A stretch of 11,477 nucleotides of DNA from Lachnospiraceae bacterium UBA1251. Its GTDB lineage: Bacteria > Bacillota > Clostridia > Lachnospirales > Lachnospiraceae. This document shows positions 7,362 through 11,477 of the stretch, in pieces; position 1 is the first letter of the stretch, and the number at the start of each line of letters is the position of its first letter. Location: the NCBI GenBank assembly GCA_002308255.1, contig DBVZ01000027.1, positions 1 through 11,477 on the forward strand, written 5' to 3'. Under the pieces are notes generated by a model. It made no database searches. It was not told the origin of the DNA and saw nothing but the letters and a program-made list of their open reading frames with translations. The position numbers and the translations under genes are program-made.

Positions 7362-8039
7362 ATGAGATTCGAAATCAAAAATCAGCCTTTTACAGTACTG
7401 ACTCTCTACATGGATAGAGGAGAATCCATCAAATGTCAGAGCGGCGCCATGGCCTGGATGTCTCCCGGCATCACGATGGAGACAAAGACGGGCGGCATCG
7501 GCGGCATGTTCAAAAAAGCGCTGGTAGGGGAGTCCCTCGCGCTGAACCATTATACTGCGGAAAATGCAGGCGAACTTACCCTCGCAAAGCACAGCCCGGG
7601 GGATATTCTCGCATTTAACATCGGACAGGTGCCGATCATTGCGCAGAAAACATCCTTCCTCGCCGCGACGCCGGGCGTCAATATGGAAATCTATCTGCAG
7701 AGAAAAGGTGCTGTGGGATTCTTCGGAGGAGAGGGATTCCTCATGCAGAAATACACCGGAAACGGGATGGCCTGGCTCGAGATCGACGGATCGGTGCAGG
7801 AACGCATGCTCGCTCCGGGAGAAAAAATGATCGTGGACAGCGGGTATGTAGCGGCCATGGATGCGTCCTGCACGATGGAGATCCAGACGGTAAAAGGCGT
7901 GAAGAACGTCCTCTTCGGCGGAGAAGGGCTGTTCAATACCGTTGTGACCGGCCCCGGCAGGGTATGGCTGCAGACGATGCCGATCAATGCGCTCGCCATG
8001 AGTCTCTATGCCTATATGCCGCATCCGAGCAGCAACTGA
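7362..8039 (+). CDS. AIM24 / TIGR00266 family protein
   Basis: A 225-residue, glycine-rich, all-beta protein without signal peptide or membrane segments. It has the features of the TIGR00266/AIM24 family: SGAMAWMSPGITMETKTGG near residues 27-45, a GG-rich turn followed by GESLALNHYTA, GFFGGEGFLMQKYTGNG near the middle, and GEGLFNTVVTGPGRVWLQTMP at the C-terminus. The fold is a tryptophan-RNA-binding attenuator-like double beta barrel. Biochemical function in bacteria is not established; the yeast homologue is a mitochondrial inner-membrane organisation factor. The start has the best ribosome site in the window, AAGGAGGG at 7349-7356. It lies in the same direction as its neighbours but after the only long gap in the array, so it may have a promoter of its own. 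Confidence 0.88.
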   Translation: MRFEIKNQPFTVLTLYMDRGESIKCQSGAMAWMSPGITMETKTGGIGGMFKKALVGESLALNHYTAENAGELTLAKHSPGDILAFNIGQVPIIAQKTSFLAATPGVNMEIYLQRKGAVGFFGGEGFLMQKYTGNGMAWLEIDGSVQERMLAPGEKMIVDSGYVAAMDASCTMEIQTVKGVKNVLFGGEGLFNTVVTGPGRVWLQTMPINALAMSLYAYMPHPSSN

Positions 8040-8042
8040 GAC

Positions 8043-8558
8043 ATGAAATCAGCACACATTGTCCATCCGCTCCCTCCGGTTTACGATAAAGATTCGAGGA
8101 TCCTGATCCTCGGATCTTTTCCGTCGGTCAAAACGAGGGAGATGGGGTTTTTCTACGGACATCCGCAGAACCGGTACTGGAAAGTACTTTCCGCGCTGTT
8201 TGAGGATTCTTTCCCGGAGACGGTTGAAGAGCGACGCGCTTTTCTCCTGCGGCACCGTATCGCCGCCTGGGATGTGATCTATGAATGTGATATCGCCGGA
8301 TCTTCTGATGCAAGCATCAAAAATGTGACGCCGACGGACCTTGCGCCGATCCTGAAGGCGGCTCCGATCCGGAAGATCTTTGTGAACGGGAAAACAGCGG
8401 AAAAAATGTATAAGAAATATACGGAACCGGTCACCGGAAGACCGGCGGTCTGCCTGCCCTCCACGAGTCCGGCCAACGCGGCGTGGAGCCTTGAAAGACT
8501 GATCGAAGAATGGAGAGTGATCAGGGATGAAACTCGCGGTACAGCTGCTGCACCATGA
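8043..8558 (+). CDS. Family 6 uracil-DNA-glycosylase superfamily protein (hypoxanthine-DNA glycosylase type)
   Basis: A small soluble DNA-repair enzyme of 171 residues. Motifs match the bacterial/archaeal hypoxanthine-DNA glycosylase group (TIGR04274-like): LILGSFPSVKTREMGFFYGHPQNRYW (21-46), WDVIYECDIAGSSDASIKN (76-94) and LPSTSPAN (138-145). Enzymes of this group remove hypoxanthine (deaminated adenine) from DNA, with little uracil activity; that assignment is from family knowledge. The ATG comes three bases after the AIM24 stop with no clear ribosome site, so it likely depends on coupled translation. The first 30 codons contain a long inverted repeat (8088-8119). The last 38 bases overlap the end of the hydrolase gene on the other strand. 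Confidence 0.87.
   Translation: MKSAHIVHPLPPVYDKDSRILILGSFPSVKTREMGFFYGHPQNRYWKVLSALFEDSFPETVEERRAFLLRHRIAAWDVIYECDIAGSSDASIKNVTPTDLAPILKAAPIRKIFVNGKTAEKMYKKYTEPVTGRPAVCLPSTSPANAAWSLERLIEEWRVIRDETRGTAAAP
8088..8119. repeat. 15-bp intragenic inverted repeat (terminator-like)
   Basis: AAAGATTCGAGGATC (8088-8102) and GATCCTCGGATCTTT (8105-8119) are reverse complements except for one T/G place that still pairs as G-U. In RNA this gives about 14 pairs closed by a CCTG tetraloop. On the plus strand TTTT (8117-8120) ends the stem; on the minus strand TTTAT follows. It lies within codons 16-26 of the glycosylase gene, reading DKDSRILILGS. It could act on the downstream end of minus-strand transcripts from the hydrolase gene, or reduce expression of the glycosylase gene itself. 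Confidence 0.65.
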
Positions 8559-9432
8559 GGAAGCCGTTCAGCTCTCTGGCTTTGATCATTGAAGGATCAT
8601 AGTAATCCCCCGTCTGAACGATCATCTCCACGGCTTTCCGTGCCGCTTCTTCGGTCCATTTTCCTTTTTCCAGGACAGAAATGATGGAATCCCGGGTCTT
8701 TTCCGCGCTGACGAGCACCGCATCGAGATAAGAACGGCAGGACGTTTCCCCGAAAACGATCCCCGCCCCGTGGGGCGGCATGATCGCGCGGAGCGGAAGC
8801 GTCCTGATTTTATTTATAGAAGAGACAGTCGGTCCGTATCCGACCAGCATGGCAAGTCCGAACCCTTCGGGACGATATACGCCGAGGGTCTCCGTTCCCA
8901 GGAGGATGTTTTCTTCCGTAAACAGGAAGCAAAGGCTGTCGCGCGTGTGTCCGGGCGTTTCAACGATGCGGACGGGGTGATCGCCGAGCATGAGAAGGTC
9001 ATTGTCCTTCACGGCGAGATCGGCATGAATGGAGGAGAAGACGTCTTCCGGCGCCGCCGCAAGGCCGCGGCGCACGGCGAGCGCGTTGTCGAGCGAGAGC
9101 ATTTTTGCACGCGTGGATTCTTTGCGGAAGACTTCCGCCGCGTGTACAGCGGCAATGATTCGGGCTTCCGGAAACGCGGCCTGAATATACGGGGCGCCGG
9201 CGGCATGATCATAGTGGGAATGGGACAGCAGAATATAATCCAGAGGGCGGTTTTTCAGCGTCTCCTTCAGTTTCCTTATCACGAACGGCGCCGTACAGGC
9301 AAAATCCGTATCCCAGAGAACGGTGCAGTCCGGGAACAGGAGCAGCATCGCGTCACACAGGTATTCTTCTGCGATTTTTATAAACCGGAAAGGAGTCTTC
9401 CCGGTATCTGTCGTCTGTATTTCAAAATCCAT
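8521..9432 (-). CDS. Metallo-beta-lactamase-fold hydrolase
   Basis: A cytosolic metallohydrolase of 303 residues. The dinuclear metal motifs are in order: HSHYDH (71-76), ETPGHTRDS with His162, and PPHG with His221. The bridging Asp of the usual GDTL motif is replaced by Glu181 in GTETLG. A helical C-terminal part (about residues 230-303) follows, as in LACTB-like and RNase Z-like relatives. The substrate is not evident; thioester, lactone or phosphodiester hydrolysis are all possible. The start ATG at 9432 has an AGGG stretch about eight bases ahead. It is 27 bases behind the AraC-type regulator and surely co-transcribed with it. Its 3' end runs 38 bases into the glycosylase gene on the opposite strand. 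Confidence 0.87.
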   Translation of the reverse strand: MDFEIQTTDTGKTPFRFIKIAEEYLCDAMLLLFPDCTVLWDTDFACTAPFVIRKLKETLKNRPLDYILLSHSHYDHAAGAPYIQAAFPEARIIAAVHAAEVFRKESTRAKMLSLDNALAVRRGLAAAPEDVFSSIHADLAVKDNDLLMLGDHPVRIVETPGHTRDSLCFLFTEENILLGTETLGVYRPEGFGLAMLVGYGPTVSSINKIRTLPLRAIMPPHGAGIVFGETSCRSYLDAVLVSAEKTRDSIISVLEKGKWTEEAARKAVEMIVQTGDYYDPSMIKARELNGFLMVQQLYREFHP

Positions 9433-9459
9433 TTTCTCAGCCCTGTCCGAAGAATTCGT

Positions 9460-10431
9460 TTAAACAGATCCATTATGCTGAATGCGGCGGAGGATCGCAA
9501 GGCTTTCTTTTTCGTCCGGGAAAAACTGCAGGGTGGCGGAGGAGCCTTCCGGAGAAAAAGACGCTGCCGCGCTGCCGGCGGAGCGGGGTTCGAAAGTCTG
9601 TTCCCCGCGGAAACGGACCCGGTATTCTCTGGGCGAAAGACCGTATTTGGAACGGAACGCTTTCTGGAAATATTTGGGATCGGAGAATCCGGCGTCGTAG
9701 CAGATGTCAAGCAATGCCCGGTTCGTGGAGAGCAGTTCCCTTCCGGCATGATCGCAGCGGAGAGAGGTTACGTAATCGAGGAAAGACATCCCGTAGTTTT
9801 CCCTGAAGAAGTGAGAGAGATAATACTGGCTGACGCCGAGGGCGTCCGCGAGGTCGGAAAGGCGGATGTTCTCTGTGTAGTGATCTTCGATGTAGGAGGA
9901 AAGGAAGCGGAGTTTTTCCTTTCTTGCCTCCTCTCTTTTTCGCTGCGCGCCGGAAACGGGGGCCGGAGGACACAGGGAGAACATCCGGTAAAAAATCTGA
10001 CTGATAAAGCCGATGCACTCCAGCTCGAACCAGTCCTCTTTCAGCAGATACGCTTCGAGAAGCTTTAAGAGGTTTTCGCACACCTCCGTCGTTGCGGCAT
10101 TGTCCGTTCGATGAAAAACAGCAAAAGGAACATGCAGGCTGCCGATCCCCGGAAGATAGTGGCCGAGCAGGCCGGGAGAGACCTGGACCGGCATGATGAG
10201 AACGCCGCCTTCGGACCGGAATTCATGCAGCTGGTACGGATTCATGAGGAAAAAAGAGCCGGAAGGAGCGGAATGGGATGCTCCTTCGGTCGATACTTTG
10301 AGTTCTCCCTGCAGCACAAAGACCAGTTCGAAGTCCCGGTGCATGTGAGGCGTGCGGTAATAGATATTTACAAGAAAAATCTCCAGACCTTTAATGGCGC
10401 TGTGGCGGATGACTTCGTATTCCCTTTTCAT
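9460..10431 (-). CDS. AraC-family transcriptional regulator (cupin sensor plus double HTH)
   Basis: A 323-residue regulator. The N-terminal part is a cupin-type ligand pocket: TPHMHRDFELVFVLQGEL (about 27-44) is the usual metal/sugar-binding strand pair, followed by SGSFFLMNPYQLHEF. The C-terminal part has two helix-turn-helix units: IRLSDLADALGVSQYYLSHFF and then ALLDICYDAGFSDPKYFQKAF, ending in YGLSPREYR, the AraC/XylS signature. About 45 further residues follow the signature, an unusual tail rich in Ser and Ala. ATG at 10431 is chosen because AAAGGA precedes it by about eight bases; an ATG 27 bases upstream has no ribosome site. It is transcribed away from the isomerase gene and probably controls it, as AraC regulators of sugar operons commonly do. 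Confidence 0.92.
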   Translation of the reverse strand: MKREYEVIRHSAIKGLEIFLVNIYYRTPHMHRDFELVFVLQGELKVSTEGASHSAPSGSFFLMNPYQLHEFRSEGGVLIMPVQVSPGLLGHYLPGIGSLHVPFAVFHRTDNAATTEVCENLLKLLEAYLLKEDWFELECIGFISQIFYRMFSLCPPAPVSGAQRKREEARKEKLRFLSSYIEDHYTENIRLSDLADALGVSQYYLSHFFRENYGMSFLDYVTSLRCDHAGRELLSTNRALLDICYDAGFSDPKYFQKAFRSKYGLSPREYRVRFRGEQTFEPRSAGSAAASFSPEGSSATLQFFPDEKESLAILRRIQHNGSV

Positions 10432-10659
10432 CCCGTTGTCCTTTCCCGATAAAAACATAAAATAGCAAAAATGTCATAATCAGTATAGCAAATAAGCAAA
10501 TGAAAAAATACCGGAAATTTTATAAAATCTTATACATCAGGGATGTACTGCTTTGAAACGGGACAGCAAATGCAGAAGATCCGGAATAACCAGCAACACC
10601 GGCAGCGCCGTCAGACGAAGAGACGGTGCTGTCCTGTCAGGAAAAGGAGGAATACCGTT
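10432..10659. promoter_or_regulatory. Divergent control region between araC-type gene and isomerase gene
   Basis: 228 bases without a gene. The left two thirds are A/T-rich and hold a minus-strand -10 candidate TATACT (10487 to 10482), three copies of AGCAAA (10464, 10487 and 10495, the last two as AGCAAAT 8 bases apart), the perfect palindrome ATTTTATAAAAT (10517-10528) and the dyad TACATC-AGG-GATGTA (10533-10547), which overlaps a possible plus-strand -10 TATACA (10531-10536). No good -35 box lies before that -10, which would fit an activator-dependent promoter. The right part is the isomerase leader with a hairpin and a strong ribosome site. Confidence 0.55.
10603..10631 (+). promoter_or_regulatory. 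Leader hairpin upstream of the isomerase gene
   Basis: CAGCGCCGTC (10603-10612) pairs with GACGGTGCTG (10622-10631) over ten positions with one G-U pair; the loop is AGACGAAGA. No T-run follows, so it is not a simple terminator. It ends 12 bases before the ribosome site AAGGAGG (10644-10650), which is nine bases from the ATG. No known riboswitch was recognised. Confidence 0.5.
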
Positions 10660-11477
10660 ATGAATAATGTACCGGAAATGAAAGTCGGAATTGTTGCCGT
10701 AAGCCGTGACTGCTTCCCGGCAAGCCTTGCCGAGAACCGCAGAAAAGCGCTTGTGAAAGCTTATGCCGAGAAATACAATGCGGCAGATATCTATGAGTGC
10801 CCGATCACGATCATCGAGAGCGAGATCGATATGGTCAATGCGCTTGCGGACATCAAAAACGCCGGATGCAACGCTCTTTGTGTATTCCTCGGGAACTTCG
10901 GCCCGGAGATCGCAGAAACGCTTCTCGCCAAACACTTTGACGGACCGAAGATGTTCTGCGCGGCAGCGGAGGAAAATGTATCGGTGCTCTCTTCGGACAG
11001 AGGAGATGCTTACTGCGGCATGCTCAATGCCAGCTACAACCTCGCCCTGCGCAACGTGAAGGCGTACATTCCGGAATATCCGGTCGGTGATGCGGAAGAG
11101 TGCGCGGATATGATTCACGAGTTCCTTCCCGTCGCGCGTGTATCCTATGCGCTGCAGCGCCTTAAGATCATAAGCTTCGGCCCGCGTCCCCAGAACTTCC
11201 TGGCCTGCAACGCGCCGATCAAGCAGCTCTACAATCTCGGCGTTGAGATCGAGGAGAACTCAGAGCTTGATCTTTTCGAAAGCTTCAACAAGCATGCAGG
11301 TGACGCAAGGATCCCCGCTAAGGTTAAAGAGATGGAAGAAGAGCTCGGTGCCGGCAACAAGAAGCCCGAAGTTCTCGCTAAGCTTGCTCAGTACGAGCTT
11401 ACACTCCTTGACTGGGTTGAGGCTCACAAGGGTTACAGAAAGTATGTTGCTATCGCAGGAAAGTGCTGGCCCGCATT
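10660..11477 (+). CDS. L-fucose/L-arabinose isomerase family protein (5' part, cut by the window end)
   Basis: The first 272 codons of a gene whose family members are usually near 490 residues; no stop is reached. The family interconverts aldose and ketose sugars with a divalent metal. The translation begins MNNVPEMKVGIVAVSRDCFP and shows family-typical stretches such as CPITIIESEIDM, NALCVFLGNFGPE, GMLNASYNLALRNVKAYIPE and LKIISFGPRPQNFLACN, and it ends at GYRKYVAIAGKCWPA. The metal-binding residues are expected in the missing half. ATG 10660 has an excellent ribosome site, AAGGAGG. It is divergent from an AraC-type regulator, as expected for an inducible sugar gene. The exact sugar cannot be told. 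Codon use changes near 11310 (see findings). Confidence 0.85.
   Translation, partial: MNNVPEMKVGIVAVSRDCFPASLAENRRKALVKAYAEKYNAADIYECPITIIESEIDMVNALADIKNAGCNALCVFLGNFGPEIAETLLAKHFDGPKMFCAAAEENVSVLSSDRGDAYCGMLNASYNLALRNVKAYIPEYPVGDAEECADMIHEFLPVARVSYALQRLKIISFGPRPQNFLACNAPIKQLYNLGVEIEENSELDLFESFNKHAGDARIPAKVKEMEEELGAGNKKPEVLAKLAQYELTLLDWVEAHKGYRKYVAIAGKCWPA

Noticed and set aside
7181..7378. Minus-strand open frame with a lipoprotein-like start (hydrophobic run then ITGCSS)
   Set aside because: It overlaps the start of the AIM24 gene and the cyclophilin remnant in antisense, has no ribosome site that I can see, and the rest of the frame shows no family; the lipobox is probably chance.
8427..8445. 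CCGGTC/GACCGG dyad in the glycosylase gene
   Set aside because: Short stem within GC-rich coding sequence, no terminator features and expected by chance at this composition.
8763..8778. CCGCCCC/GGGGCGG hairpin in the hydrolase gene
   Set aside because: It encodes the conserved PPHG metal motif with GC-rich codons, so the dyad is explained by coding needs; no T-run follows.
8770..10068. 432-codon open frame on the plus strand
   Set aside because: It crosses both the hydrolase and AraC genes and the gap between them on the opposite strand; no motif seen, Arg- and Gly-rich shadow.

Overview
The window looks like a chromosomal segment of a Firmicute of the Clostridia, most likely Lachnospiraceae. 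This rests on the gene families, not on a database search: a monosaccharide ABC importer of the MmsA/MmsB (GguA/GguB) type, a YhfC-type membrane protease, a free-standing CinA-type amidohydrolase of unusual sequence, a TIGR00266/AIM24 protein, strong AGGAGG-type ribosome binding sites and one TTG start. No rRNA, tRNA, CRISPR array, insertion sequence, phage gene or attachment site was seen.

Layout. (1) 1-2940 (+): the last codons of a probable sugar-binding protein, a 13-bp intercistronic hairpin, the two-domain ATPase and the permease of a CUT2 sugar importer, closed by a clear rho-independent terminator. (2) 2954-8558 (+): a near consensus promoter (TTGGAA-17-TATAAT), then eight tightly packed same-strand genes: divergent PlsY-like acyltransferase, glycerophosphodiester phosphodiesterase-like protein, HD-domain nucleotidase-like protein, YhfC-like membrane protease, CinA/PncC-like amidohydrolase, HAD phosphatase, AIM24 family protein, and hypoxanthine-DNA-glycosylase-like protein. 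Most junctions overlap or leave fewer than 25 bases. The one gap (7195-7361) holds an in-frame fragment of a cyclophilin gene with neither its start nor its C-terminal part. (3) 8521-10431 (-): an AraC-family regulator followed 27 bases later by a metallo-beta-lactamase-fold hydrolase, whose 3' end overlaps the glycosylase gene tail to tail by 38 bases. (4) 10432-10659: a 228-base divergent control region with repeats, two dyads and a leader hairpin. (5) 10660-11477 (+): the first 272 codons of an L-fucose/L-arabinose isomerase family protein, cut by the window end.

How the parts fit. Both ends concern sugar use: import at the left, and a sugar isomerase with a divergent AraC regulator at the right. 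The middle array is mixed housekeeping: membrane lipid synthesis and turnover, nucleotide or cofactor clean-up and repair of deaminated DNA bases. I found no convincing new multi-gene system. The observations most worth a second look are the cyclophilin remnant, the 15-bp inverted repeat inside the glycosylase gene, the changed active-site residues in the PlsY-like, GDPD-like and CinA-like proteins, and the structured divergent control region.
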